A DNA stretch of 64,000 nucleotides. Origin: Thermosphaera aggregans DSM 11486. Its GTDB lineage: Archaea; Thermoproteota; Thermoprotei_A; Sulfolobales; Desulfurococcaceae. Each line of letters opens with the position of its first letter. Position 1 is the first letter of the stretch. Made by a program: the position numbers and the translations under genes. The stretch spans positions 310,001 through 374,000 of the forward strand of contig NC_014160.1 of assembly GCF_000092185.1 (NCBI RefSeq), given 5' to 3'. Of this stretch, positions 51,985 through 61,300 are shown in pieces. A model generated the notes under the pieces. The model saw nothing but the letters and a program-made list of their open reading frames with translations. It was not told the DNA's origin and did not search any database.

Positions 51985-52500
51985 CTAAGCATAGGGCTGG
52001 ATTTTCTTTCTAGAATCCTCTGGGATTACTGGAAACCACTCATTAAACCCGGAGATTATTGCGAAATAAGTGTTAAGAGTTCTTGCTACAAGTCTCATGA
52101 AATAAGGTTTGCCATACAGGGCTATTTCCTCGTTGAAAAGGGCGAGTAGTATGCTCAACGCTTGAGGATCAATCATATTGGGTTGAACAGTTATCTGACA
52201 ATCTATGCACACGCTCAATGCTTTTCCTAAAATGTTAGAGATAACTTTCAACTTCTCAGTCTGTTTCAGCTTATCGAGCTCTCTCCTGTGATCCGGAGAT
52301 ATCCCTATCCCTAGCACGATCAAAACCCGGTCTGGCTTATCAGCAGGGTTGATTATTTTGAAGTTAACACTTGGTTGACCAGGCGTGAAAACGTCCAGCC
52401 CCCACAATATCTTAGCTTCCGGAGGGGCTTCAAGCCTTCTAATAGTGAATGATTCCTCAACAAGCCACTTGCTAATCAATTCGTAGGCGTTATTAGACAA
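51985..52500 (-). CDS. DUF2299-like archaeal protein of unknown function
   Basis: The 171-residue soluble protein has the pattern ISKWLVEESFTIRRLEAPPEAKILWGLDV, broken by usual variation, then FTPGQPSVNFKI, which resembles the DUF2299 family. No catalytic motif is evident. It is co-directional with and 16 bp before the EamA gene. Confidence 0.7.
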   Translation of the reverse strand: MSNNAYELISKWLVEESFTIRRLEAPPEAKILWGLDVFTPGQPSVNFKIINPADKPDRVLIVLGIGISPDHRRELDKLKQTEKLKVISNILGKALSVCIDCQITVQPNMIDPQALSILLALFNEEIALYGKPYFMRLVARTLNTYFAIISGFNEWFPVIPEDSRKKIQPYA

Positions 52501-52558
52501 TTTTACTCACCATTTAGGATTTATTTACACCGATCTTATTAAAAATCAAAAATATCAA

Positions 52559-53773
52559 TTACTCGTATCTCAAGGCTACAGCCGGCGGTATTTTCATAGC
52601 CCTATAAGCAGGGAACGCTGCACCGGCGATTCCGACGAGAATCGTTAAAATAGTCGTCCTTATGAAAAGAATAGGTGATAGGTCAGGCGAGGCTTCAATC
52701 CTCACGGCAAAGCCTCCTCCCGTTATTGTTAACCCATATTTTGAGAGTAAATGGGCGCCTACAACTCCGAAAGCACTCCCCACGGCCACCCCTATCAGGC
52801 TCATTAGAATTCCTTCCATGATTATTAAAAGAAGGACTTGCCGATCCTTGAAGCCCAAAGCCTTCATCACGCCTATCTCCCTTGTTCTCTCGATCACGCT
52901 TGTAATCATTGTTGAAGCGGTTCCTGCTATTGCGACAGCGAAGGCTGACAGCGTGGCGGCAAAAGTTATGAAATCAACCGTATTTATAATACTCATCGCT
53001 ATTCGAGCTATGGCGAGAAACGAAATCACGTCTACGTTTCCACCGTAGATTTCACGTATTTTTGCGGTTACCTGGTCGACTTGGGACGGATTCTCAGCTA
53101 AAATCAAAATACCCGTCCAATCCTTGATTCCCAGCATTCTCTGAATGGTTTCTATTGGGGTGAATATGGTCTGATCAGGGTTGAGGAAAGCGGCGCCCCC
53201 GTATTTCTCCAATACTGCTGTAACAGCCACGTTTAATCTTTTGACTTTTATTCTCCCTCCTTCGTCGATCTGATACACTGTTACAGAAATAACGTCACCG
53301 ATACCGTACTGCCTTGCCCCCGAGTTATCAAAAGCGATCGAGTAACCTATCATTGCTTTTCCAATATCCGTTTCCAGTGGAGGAGTTCCTTCTTTTACCT
53401 GAAGACTTATTATTGCTTGCAAAAGAAAGTTAGAATCCACGCCGTATATGAAAACAGTCTTTCTCTCTCCTCCTATTGTTATTTCACCTTGGGTGGAGTA
53501 GAATGGTGTTGCATCCACAACTCCTTCAATAGACTTAAGCAATTCCAAATCATCCTGCGTGAGCTTGTAATTCTGTCCAGGCATAACAACGATCATGTTT
53601 TGACCGAGACCAAGTATGCTTTGAACAATGTAGTTCCCATATCCGCTGGTAACGCTAGAAATTGTTATAAGGGCCAGCGGTCCTATCGCTATTCCTATAA
53701 TGGTTAAAACCGCTCTCACCTTTCTTTCGGAAAGGTTTTTCGTGCTCAGCTTTATCATGTCGACTAAGCGCAT
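52559..53773 (-). CDS. ABC transporter permease (MacB/FtsX family)
   Basis: The 404-residue protein has an N-terminal transmembrane helix, a periplasmic-type (outside) MacB-PCD domain of about 190 residues (VDATPFYSTQGEITIGG) and three C-terminal transmembrane helices (FtsX domain, TREIGVMKALGFKDRQV). It does not transport substrates across the bilayer in the classical sense; the family uses ATP to drive movement of the outside domains. Its start overlaps the stop of the giant exported protein by 1 bp, and the ATPase is encoded upstream of that. Confidence 0.9.
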   Translation of the reverse strand: MRLVDMIKLSTKNLSERKVRAVLTIIGIAIGPLALITISSVTSGYGNYIVQSILGLGQNMIVVMPGQNYKLTQDDLELLKSIEGVVDATPFYSTQGEITIGGERKTVFIYGVDSNFLLQAIISLQVKEGTPPLETDIGKAMIGYSIAFDNSGARQYGIGDVISVTVYQIDEGGRIKVKRLNVAVTAVLEKYGGAAFLNPDQTIFTPIETIQRMLGIKDWTGILILAENPSQVDQVTAKIREIYGGNVDVISFLAIARIAMSIINTVDFITFAATLSAFAVAIAGTASTMITSVIERTREIGVMKALGFKDRQVLLLIIMEGILMSLIGVAVGSAFGVVGAHLLSKYGLTITGGGFAVRIEASPDLSPILFIRTTILTILVGIAGAAFPAYRAMKIPPAVALRYE

Positions 53774-56700
53774 TATCGCCCGACCATGGTGATTTTGTAT
53801 TTGCTAATGAGACGGTATATTAACAGGAAGACCCCTATTAAGAACAAGCTTACGATTGCGATTATCGCGATGTAGGAAATCTCTGTTGTAGGCTGGGTCG
53901 TTGTGAGCGGTGGAGATTGCTGTAAAATTGAAACCGGTATTTCCTTGGAAATAGAGTATTCGATGTTGAAGCTATCTCTATATGATACAATGATCATGCA
54001 TTTTTCGCTTGTGAAGTCAATACTCTTAAGCTCAAGCCTGAATGGTGATTGCGTGCCAGGGTCTAGATCGCCCATTAGAGTCTTAGACTCTTTATCTCCA
54101 TATTTTAAAGTCACTACTACGCTTCGAGCCTGAGACACTCCAGTATTGTATAATAATCCGTTAACCGTTAGCACTCCACTTGAATACTTGGCATTTGTTT
54201 CCTCAGCTATCTGTAACTCTATGAAGGGCTTTATGACCGCTGCCACAGTATTGTTGATCATTCTTACGTAGCCGGAGGAATCCTTGTAGATTAAAGTGGC
54301 TGTGAATGCTGTTGAAAGAGAGGTTGCTGAGACACCAGCTCCTATGCTGATTGAGACAGGGTTGTACACAACTTCATACCTAACAACCTGCTTAGAGTTC
54401 CCCGGTAGAACTGGGACATACTTTACATTTCCTTGCGGTATTGCATTTCCAGTTAAGGGCGCGAGGACAACGTATAGCTCGTATGCATTAAATACCGAGG
54501 GGTTATTAATTTCAAGCTCAAATAAACCGGTTCCGTTGTTGAAAACTATCAAGGGGCTTGTAACGTTGACCTCCAACACTATAGGGCTTCCCCTTACAAC
54601 GAGCGGAAGGCTCACTGGTTGGTGAAATATTGAGCCCCAGTGGTCCACGAAGTCGATGGTACCATTAATCTCTATCTTATCGGGCATTGCTGACTCAATG
54701 TTTAGGTTGAGAAGGAACACGATGATATCTCCTTTAGTATAGGAAGAGGGAGATGCCGGCAAGCTCGAGCCTTGCGGAATGTTTCCATACAGGTATTGAA
54801 TCAGTTGCGCTAGCTGAGGAGTGGCTGAAACTCCCCCAGGCAACGTGCTCGAGGGAGCGTTTGTAAAGGCTTCCCCTGTTGAAGCGTCGGTAACTCCTGG
54901 CGGTAGTATTAATTTCAGCACAGGGTTTGTCATTGAGGGAATGTTATTATTTCTGAACACAAGGAAATACTTGACTCCTTTAGAGGGCGGTGAAGGCTCA
55001 CCCGACAGCCATCCATAGCTAAGGAGGGTGAAGGCTGAAGAGGGATCTTGCACGACTATTTCAACAGGATATGCTACGGTTTTTCTAACCCCTCCCCCCG
55101 CGGTTTGCAAATAATAGTGCACTTTCAAAAGCCCACTGTAGACTCCAGGTGTTAGATTCGATGATATGTCAAGTGGAATGCTGTAAGAGAGTGTCTGGAG
55201 GCTTTGAACAGGGCCTGGCACGTAAATTCTCTGCGAGTATCCCTGCGAAATCTCGAAGCCCTCAGGTAGTTGTATCTCCAGCCATAGCGAGTATACAGGA
55301 TACGCTTCAAGGTTTACTATTGAGAAGTAGTACAGTGCTTTCTCAGATCCGGGGTATGCTGGATAATTATTCGACCACCTATATTCTGCAAGCACAACCC
55401 CCTCTCCAGCTGGATAATTATATAGTGTTAAGGATATGGTTTTGGAGAATTCAAAGAACACTGCAGTGTTAAAAGCATTCACGTAGTAACTTGTATTCAC
55501 TACAAATTTTTTCTCACCAGGCAACGAACTAGACAGGTTAACGTAGAATACTGCATTGCAAATGCCTCCAGGGCTTATAGCGGGACTGCAGAATGACTTA
55601 GTATTCAGGACATATACATCTCTATCCACGGCTTCAAGCGATACTATAACGTTGCTGACACTGAATGGGCCAGGGTTTTGAAGCGTAATAGTTATTGGTG
55701 CTCGCGAGTTACCGGGGTAAACATAGATAGGTGTTCCATCGCCCCAGTAATAATCTAGGATACGCAACTCTGGAGCGTATTGGGTTAGATCGTTTGGATC
55801 GTTCACAGTTAATTCCAAGGTGTATTTAAATGATAAGAGACCAGTAGAGCCGTCCCTATTGACTACAACTCCTTGCAAAGTAAGCTCTGCGGAATACTCA
55901 CCTGGCTGAGCCAGCGAAGATATCGTGATCCCGGAGAAAGCTATTTCCGAGACAGAGTAGGCGTTGATTACGGCGTTGTAAACTGTTACTTGCTGTGGAT
56001 AGAATACGTTTGGAAGGGTTAATGTCGCAATAGTATCCCTTAAAGTGAAAGAGTTTAGATTGAGGATTGACACTATGAGGGTATTGCCTGTGGATGAGGG
56101 GTAGGCGTTTGAAGAAGACCATTCCACGTTCAATACGTGGACTGAAAGCTCCTTCACCGTTACAGGTATGTAAATCGTGAAGTTAATAGATGCTGGATAC
56201 GAAGCGCCCTCTCTTGAGACTTGAACGTTTAGACTAAGAAGCAATATAATACCGTCAGCCCCCTCATCAATGGAGACCCCGTCTATAACCAACGAATAAG
56301 TATCTAAATAGTTTAAAACAGAATTCAATTTGCCAAGCTTTACCCTGCTCCCGTTCAGGAAGAACCCGTTCAATATTTCAGCCCGGTAATAAATCAGATT
56401 TATGATTCCAGGCTCGATGGATTGTAAAGTCACGTATGCGTTCGTATTGTTTAACCCGCTTAAAACCACCTCAGCAGTTAACCCGTAATCCAGTATTTGC
56501 ATGTTCACACTTGGTTGGCTGAAAATTGCCACGCTTGCTCGTACATAGGTGTTGGAAGCGTATCTGACGCCATCGCTTGTAACCAGTGTAGCGTTCAGTT
56601 CTATGTAAATAGTATGTTCTCCTGGTTGAGCGGAAGGACTTATCGTTAAGCCTTGTATATAGATGGTTGCAGAATCACCGAGCTGTATCCCCCCTAAGGT

Positions 56701-57330
56701 GATATTAGCGGTGGAGGGGGTTATCACCTCTGGCAGGTGGACTGTTGCATCTAGTGTTAATATGGCTGTATTTCCAATGTTTCTGATTTTCACAACTAAA
56801 CCGATATTGTTAGCCCCTGGATATGCGTAGGGAGTTAAATACGCATTCTCCACTGCTATCTCTAAAGGAGGGGGTTCAGCGATTTCAACGTTCAAAGGTA
56901 GCAGGGAGTATTGAACGCCTCCTTCAACAGTGAAGTAAGTGATGTTTAACATCATAGAGTAGAAACCAGGCAGGGCGTTTCTGTCAACGTCGACGTTAAA
57001 TGCAAACCTCACTAATTCCCCAGGGCTCACCCGAGTGAGGGGTTTATTCTCGCCATCGAAGCCCGTTGAACACTTGTTTGGAATTGTAAACGAGTCCGGT
57101 ATTCCGATTAGACAGCCAAGGGGGGATGTGGCATTGGATACCCCACTATATCTCGCTTCCACTAAGAGCTTGGCACCCCTGCTACCCGGATAAACTGGTG
57201 TGTTGGCTGAAGATGTGAAAGAAACGTTTTCAATAACCCATTCTTGCGTGTCACTAACAAAGATAAGTGTGTTGAAAATTGAGAATAAAATCAGAGCGTT
57301 TAGTAAAGTCGCAACCAAGCTTTTCCTCAC
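53773..57330 (-). CDS. Giant secreted, membrane-anchored protein with repeated beta-domains
   Basis: The 1185-residue protein starts with a signal peptide (about residues 1-26). Eight or so repeats of about 100-130 residues follow, marked by similar openings with a tyrosine-rich YPG sequence (VYPGSRG, AYPGANN, YVYPGNS, AYPGSEK) and by NPGxF/NxxxxPVxSLxLEIxLPEG-like cores, as in archaeal COG1361-type surface proteins. A Thr/Pro stretch and one transmembrane helix (about 1152-1174) end it. It lies between the ATPase and the FtsX-type permease and probably works with them at the surface. The exact role is unknown. Confidence 0.82.
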   Translation of the reverse strand: MRKSLVATLLNALILFSIFNTLIFVSDTQEWVIENVSFTSSANTPVYPGSRGAKLLVEARYSGVSNATSPLGCLIGIPDSFTIPNKCSTGFDGENKPLTRVSPGELVRFAFNVDVDRNALPGFYSMMLNITYFTVEGGVQYSLLPLNVEIAEPPPLEIAVENAYLTPYAYPGANNIGLVVKIRNIGNTAILTLDATVHLPEVITPSTANITLGGIQLGDSATIYIQGLTISPSAQPGEHTIYIELNATLVTSDGVRYASNTYVRASVAIFSQPSVNMQILDYGLTAEVVLSGLNNTNAYVTLQSIEPGIINLIYYRAEILNGFFLNGSRVKLGKLNSVLNYLDTYSLVIDGVSIDEGADGIILLLSLNVQVSREGASYPASINFTIYIPVTVKELSVHVLNVEWSSSNAYPSSTGNTLIVSILNLNSFTLRDTIATLTLPNVFYPQQVTVYNAVINAYSVSEIAFSGITISSLAQPGEYSAELTLQGVVVNRDGSTGLLSFKYTLELTVNDPNDLTQYAPELRILDYYWGDGTPIYVYPGNSRAPITITLQNPGPFSVSNVIVSLEAVDRDVYVLNTKSFCSPAISPGGICNAVFYVNLSSSLPGEKKFVVNTSYYVNAFNTAVFFEFSKTISLTLYNYPAGEGVVLAEYRWSNNYPAYPGSEKALYYFSIVNLEAYPVYSLWLEIQLPEGFEISQGYSQRIYVPGPVQSLQTLSYSIPLDISSNLTPGVYSGLLKVHYYLQTAGGGVRKTVAYPVEIVVQDPSSAFTLLSYGWLSGEPSPPSKGVKYFLVFRNNNIPSMTNPVLKLILPPGVTDASTGEAFTNAPSSTLPGGVSATPQLAQLIQYLYGNIPQGSSLPASPSSYTKGDIIVFLLNLNIESAMPDKIEINGTIDFVDHWGSIFHQPVSLPLVVRGSPIVLEVNVTSPLIVFNNGTGLFELEINNPSVFNAYELYVVLAPLTGNAIPQGNVKYVPVLPGNSKQVVRYEVVYNPVSISIGAGVSATSLSTAFTATLIYKDSSGYVRMINNTVAAVIKPFIELQIAEETNAKYSSGVLTVNGLLYNTGVSQARSVVVTLKYGDKESKTLMGDLDPGTQSPFRLELKSIDFTSEKCMIIVSYRDSFNIEYSISKEIPVSILQQSPPLTTTQPTTEISYIAIIAIVSLFLIGVFLLIYRLISKYKITMVGR

Positions 57331-57336
57331 GAGTTT

Positions 57337-58059
57337 TCACCCCTGAACAGTGTGTAAAATACACTTATCTTTATCAGGCTCCTCCACAGACATGATTGAC
57401 CCATCTCTTATGATAAAAACCTTACGCGTACAATTAGCAATCTCAGGATCATGCGTCACCACGCACACAGCGATCCCCGATTCGTTAAGCTTCAGAAAGG
57501 TTTCAACTACAAGCCTAGCGCTTTTCCTGTCAAGGTTTCCTGTCGGCTCATCAGCCAGGATTAGCTCCGGGCTTCCCACAAGTGCTCGCGCGATAGCAAC
57601 CCTTTGCTGCTGACCACCGCTGAGCTGGCTGGGTCTTTTGCGGAGCCATGACTCATCGCCTCCAGCAAGCCTCAGGGCCTCAACAGCCTTCTTCACCCTA
57701 ATATTTCTTGGCACCCCCCTGGCTATCAAAGGTAGTTCAATATTTTCCAGGACTGTAAGCCTGTTTATCAGATTAAACTGTTGGAAAACAAAACCTATTT
57801 TTCTATTTCTTATATCAGCTATTTGGTCGCTTGTGAGTCTTGTAACATCAACTCCTTCAACTAAAATGTTGCCTTCAGTAGGCTTGTCTAGAAGGCCGAT
57901 CATATTCAGTAGAGTTGTCTTACCTGATCCGCTTGGACCCATTATTGAGAGCAGATCGCCCTTGCTGATGCTCATGCTTACTCCTTTAAGAGCCACCGTT
58001 TCAACACTTCCAACTCTGTAGACTTTCTTAACGTTAATGAGCTTAATTATTTCGCTCAT
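57337..58059 (-). CDS. ABC transporter ATPase of the MacB/LolD type
   Basis: The 240-residue ATPase has Walker A GPSGSGKTT, signature LSGGQQQR, Walker B LILADEPTGNLD and the switch His in VVTHDPE, all typical of LolD/MacB-type ATPases. It is the first gene of a three-gene unit with the giant exported protein and the FtsX-type permease. The ribosome site GGGGGT precedes the ATG. The promoter lies in the gap shared with the PadR gene. Confidence 0.93.
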   Translation of the reverse strand: MSEIIKLINVKKVYRVGSVETVALKGVSMSISKGDLLSIMGPSGSGKTTLLNMIGLLDKPTEGNILVEGVDVTRLTSDQIADIRNRKIGFVFQQFNLINRLTVLENIELPLIARGVPRNIRVKKAVEALRLAGGDESWLRKRPSQLSGGQQQRVAIARALVGSPELILADEPTGNLDRKSARLVVETFLKLNESGIAVCVVTHDPEIANCTRKVFIIRDGSIMSVEEPDKDKCILHTVQG

Positions 58060-58140
58060 TCCAAACCCCCAATTTATCGAAATATATTTTAAGATAGGTT
58101 TTTAAACACATTTCACAATATAAATTTCCGGTCGGGAAAC
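58060..58140. promoter_or_regulatory. Divergent promoter region of the MacB-like operon and the PadR operon
   Basis: For the plus strand an A/T box caatataaat (58115-58124) lies 17-26 bp before the GTG of the PadR gene, and between them is an inverted repeat TTTCC-N5-GGAAA (58125-58139). For the minus strand a gtttaaaaacc box (about 58098-58108) precedes the ATPase gene. The repeat may be a PadR operator. Confidence 0.4.
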
Positions 58141-58599
58141 GTGATAAAAACCCCTCTCAAGAAGTATTTAAGGCTTAAAATCTTGGAGGAATTATCGATT
58201 GGAGATAAGCATGGGTACGCGTTGGCGAAGGAGATTTTCAGCACTATTGGGTTGAAGCCGAATACAAGCCTACTCTACCCGTTATTGAAAATGCTTGAGA
58301 GGGAGGGACTTATTTCTTCGAGAAAGGAGGTTCACGGTTCCCGTTTGAAGAAAGTCTACACTATTACTGAAAAAGGCTTAGAATACTTGAAAACAAACAA
58401 CTCTGTAATGGACGAGCTCAGACTGTTTGAAAAAAGGATGAGGGAGATGAAGGAGCTTGGGATTCCCGAATTACTAATGGGTTTGAAAAATATTTATGAA
58501 AACCTTGACAAGCTCGGAGAGAAGGAGAAGCATATTCTAAAAGACATTATTCGTTCATTTCACATTCAATTAAAAAACGTTTTAGGTGAGGTTTATTGA
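58141..58599 (+). CDS. PadR family transcriptional regulator
   Basis: The 152-residue protein has a PadR winged-helix (LEELSIGDKHGYALAKEI, then TSLLYPLLKMLEREGLIS and VYTITEKGLEYL), followed by a helical dimerisation part (about 100-150). PadR proteins usually repress an adjacent transporter gene and release it on binding an inducer. The next gene, an ABC-2 exporter ATPase, starts within its stop codon, supporting that it controls this exporter. The start is GTG. Confidence 0.9.
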   Translation: MIKTPLKKYLRLKILEELSIGDKHGYALAKEIFSTIGLKPNTSLLYPLLKMLEREGLISSRKEVHGSRLKKVYTITEKGLEYLKTNNSVMDELRLFEKRMREMKELGIPELLMGLKNIYENLDKLGEKEKHILKDIIRSFHIQLKNVLGEVY

Positions 58600-59576
58600 G
58601 AGAAATGATTGTTGTTGAAAACCTTGTGAAAAAATTCAAGGACGTGACGGCCGTAAACGATGTTTCCTTTACCGTGAAGAAAGGGGAAATATTCGGATTG
58701 CTGGGTCCAAACGGGGCGGGTAAAACCACCACTATTCACATAATAGCAACACTTTTGAAGCCGACATCTGGAAAGGTACTTGTTAGTGGTATAGACGTTT
58801 CAGAAAAACCACAACTCGTAAGGGAAAAGATTGGAATAGTGTTTCAAGACCCAAGTCTTGACAACCAGCTCACGGCTTACGATAACATGTATGTACACGG
58901 TAAGTTATACGGTATAGATAAGAGTGTGTTGGGGAGAAAGATAAACGATCTCCTCGAGCTAGTGGAGTTGAGAGATTTCAAGGATAAGCAGGTAAGATTC
59001 TTCAGCGGCGGAATGAGGAGGAGGCTTGAAATCGCAAGAAGTTTGCTTCATGAGCCGGAAGTACTCATATTGGATGAACCTACGATCGGATTGGACCCTC
59101 AGTCGAGGAATAAGGTATGGGAGTATCTCAGGAAAATAGGAAAAGAATACGATATGACAATCTTACTCACCACTCACTACATGGATGAGGCCGAGGAATT
59201 AGCCAACAGGATTGCTATAATGGATCATGGTAAAATCGTAGCAATGGGTTCCTCTGAAGAATTAAAGTCAATGCTAGGACGGGATGTAATCTTGTTAAGG
59301 CTCACAGGAGATCCGCAAGGCTTCTGCAGGAAGCTGAGTTTCGTTAAAGATTGCAAGCTAACCAATGATGGTAGAATGGAACTTCTAGTGGACAACGCGT
59401 CGAGATGCATACCAGAGATCTTCGAGGTGGCAAACCATAACGGCGTTAAAATACTAGAGATAAACTATAGGAGACCAACCCTCAATGACGTTTTCTTACA
59501 TTTGACAGGAAGAGAGTTAAGGGATCAATTGGAGGAAACAGTGCCTCTTCCCCCGAGGAGAGGCTTTAGATGGTGA
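58596..59576 (+). CDS. ABC transporter ATPase of an ABC-2 exporter (daunorubicin-resistance type)
   Basis: The 326-residue ATPase has Walker A GPNGAGKTT, signature FFSGGMRRR, Walker B LILDEPTIGLD and switch His in TTHYMDE. A C-terminal extension of about 100 residues follows. The start may be TTG 58596, overlapping the PadR stop, or ATG 58605. It is the energy unit for the permease encoded 7 bp downstream. Substrate unknown, perhaps a toxic compound or lipid. Confidence 0.9.
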   Translation: MREMIVVENLVKKFKDVTAVNDVSFTVKKGEIFGLLGPNGAGKTTTIHIIATLLKPTSGKVLVSGIDVSEKPQLVREKIGIVFQDPSLDNQLTAYDNMYVHGKLYGIDKSVLGRKINDLLELVELRDFKDKQVRFFSGGMRRRLEIARSLLHEPEVLILDEPTIGLDPQSRNKVWEYLRKIGKEYDMTILLTTHYMDEAEELANRIAIMDHGKIVAMGSSEELKSMLGRDVILLRLTGDPQGFCRKLSFVKDCKLTNDGRMELLVDNASRCIPEIFEVANHNGVKILEINYRRPTLNDVFLHLTGRELRDQLEETVPLPPRRGFRW

Positions 59577-59583
59577 GGATGGA

Positions 59584-60435
59584 ATGAACAGAGAGTTTAA
59601 CGCATTCACAGGAATGGTTTACAGGCAACTTAAAAGATGGGTTAGTTCTAGGTCCCGAGTTGTTTCCGTGATACTACAGCCGTTTCTCTGGCTCTTCTTC
59701 ATAGGACTCGGCTTCGGCAGTATTTTCAGCGGAAACATAAACATCCCCTTTGATAATTTACCAATACCAGTAAACACTACACTAATCATCCAATCATACT
59801 TCAACAAATTATTTGGCGGAGTCGACTACATAACCTTCATAGTTAGCGGCCTTGTGGTGATAACGGCTTTTATTGGAAGCTTCATATCGGGAATAAGTGT
59901 TATATGGGATAAGCAAGTAGGGTTTCTTAAGGAAAGCCTTGTCGCCCCTGCGTCGAGAAAGATCGTAATCCTCGGAAGGATAGTTGGAGACTCTATTGTT
60001 AGCACTATACAAGCATTAGTTGTGATCGCTGTATCACTACCATTTGCAAGCGGGTTAAAACTCGTTAACGTTCCCATCGGGCTACTCTATATCTTCACTA
60101 CAGCCTTCGGTTTCACGAGTCTAGGGGTAGCGGTCTCATTGAAATTCAGCAGTATGGAGGGTTTCCAAGTGATCGTAAACTTGCTAACCATGCCTTTAAT
60201 GTTTCTCAGCGGAGTTTTCTATCCCTTGACACAACTGCCCGAGTGGATGCAGGCCGTCTCTAAGCTGAACCCGTTAACATACTCCGTGCATGGAGTGAGA
60301 TACTGGCTCGCAGGGGCCAATGTCGGCTTCGATTACATGAATTGGTATATTGACCTGTTAACAGCCGGGGTGTTCTCCATAGCATTAACAGCTTTAGCAG
60401 CCGAGTTGTTCGAGAAGACAACTATTGAGGATTGA
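59584..60435 (+). CDS. ABC-2 type exporter permease
   Basis: The 283-residue permease has the ABC-2 amphipathic start (YRQLKRWVSSRSRVV) and six helices, with the family segment LNPLTYSVHGVRY near the C-terminus. The ATG is preceded by GAGGATGG. It is the last gene of the PadR-exporter operon; the stop lies 10 bp from the convergent spermidine synthase gene. Confidence 0.9.
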   Translation: MNREFNAFTGMVYRQLKRWVSSRSRVVSVILQPFLWLFFIGLGFGSIFSGNINIPFDNLPIPVNTTLIIQSYFNKLFGGVDYITFIVSGLVVITAFIGSFISGISVIWDKQVGFLKESLVAPASRKIVILGRIVGDSIVSTIQALVVIAVSLPFASGLKLVNVPIGLLYIFTTAFGFTSLGVAVSLKFSSMEGFQVIVNLLTMPLMFLSGVFYPLTQLPEWMQAVSKLNPLTYSVHGVRYWLAGANVGFDYMNWYIDLLTAGVFSIALTALAAELFEKTTIED

Positions 60436-60445
60436 AATTGAAAAA

Positions 60446-61300
60446 TCAATAAGGATAAATAACTCCGACTAAGAGTAAACCTAAGAATCTTTTACCAGTA
60501 ACATATTTGACTTGAACACCTCTCTCTTGGAGCCTCTTATCAAACTCTATCGGATCAATATTCCACGGATTAATAGTGTCAGATGCTATGATGAAGTTTA
60601 CATTTAATCCGAAGCTGGGGATCCAGGTCCAGTATTCGCCTATCAAACCAAAGTTTCTACTTAGACTCGTTAACACGTATTTGTACTCGTCAGGGTAGAA
60701 GTAGCTACTCCCGGCTTGAGTGACTAGTACGCTGTTATCTGCCATTATTTTTTTCACTTGTGAATAGAACTCGCTACTGTAGAGTGCTTTAGCTGTTTCC
60801 CTCGCATATGGATCCGTTAAATCCATTATCACCACGTCGAAATACTTCTGCGGAGCTTTCCTCACATACTCGAATCCATCCATTATTATGACTTTGCTCC
60901 TGGGGTCGTCGAAGCTTCCCCTGTGCATATGTTCTAAATACTTCTTTGAAAACTCTACGACTTTTTCATCAATATCAACCATAACAGCCTCTTCCACGGT
61001 CTTGTGTTTTAAAACCTCTCTAAGAGTAGCACCTTCCCCTCCACCGATAATTAGAACTCTCTTCGGGTTTGGATGTAAGGTCATCGCGGGTTGCACAAGT
61101 AATTCATGATAGAAGTGCTCATCTGTTTCGGTGCTTTGCACATAGTTGTCTATGATTAATGACTTTCCAAATCCTTCCAGATCAGCAAAAGCTATCTCCT
61201 GGTATGGCGTTTTCTCTAAGGCTAAGACCCGCTTAATCTTGAATAAACACTTAAGGCTTTTCCCAGCAGGCTCTATTAAGTAAAACCCTTCCACACTCAT
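60446..61300 (-). CDS. speE: Spermidine synthase (polyamine aminopropyltransferase)
   Basis: The 284-residue enzyme has the AdoMet-binding motif IIGGGEGATLREVLKH, DIDEKV and the catalytic VIMDLTDPY region. It transfers the aminopropyl group of decarboxylated AdoMet to putrescine or a related amine (agmatine in some thermophiles). The donor could come from the AdoMetDC-family enzyme encoded at 43021. The start overlaps the stop of deoC by one base, so the two genes are one operon. Confidence 0.93.
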   Translation of the reverse strand: MSVEGFYLIEPAGKSLKCLFKIKRVLALEKTPYQEIAFADLEGFGKSLIIDNYVQSTETDEHFYHELLVQPAMTLHPNPKRVLIIGGGEGATLREVLKHKTVEEAVMVDIDEKVVEFSKKYLEHMHRGSFDDPRSKVIIMDGFEYVRKAPQKYFDVVIMDLTDPYARETAKALYSSEFYSQVKKIMADNSVLVTQAGSSYFYPDEYKYVLTSLSRNFGLIGEYWTWIPSFGLNVNFIIASDTINPWNIDPIEFDKRLQERGVQVKYVTGKRFLGLLLVGVIYPY

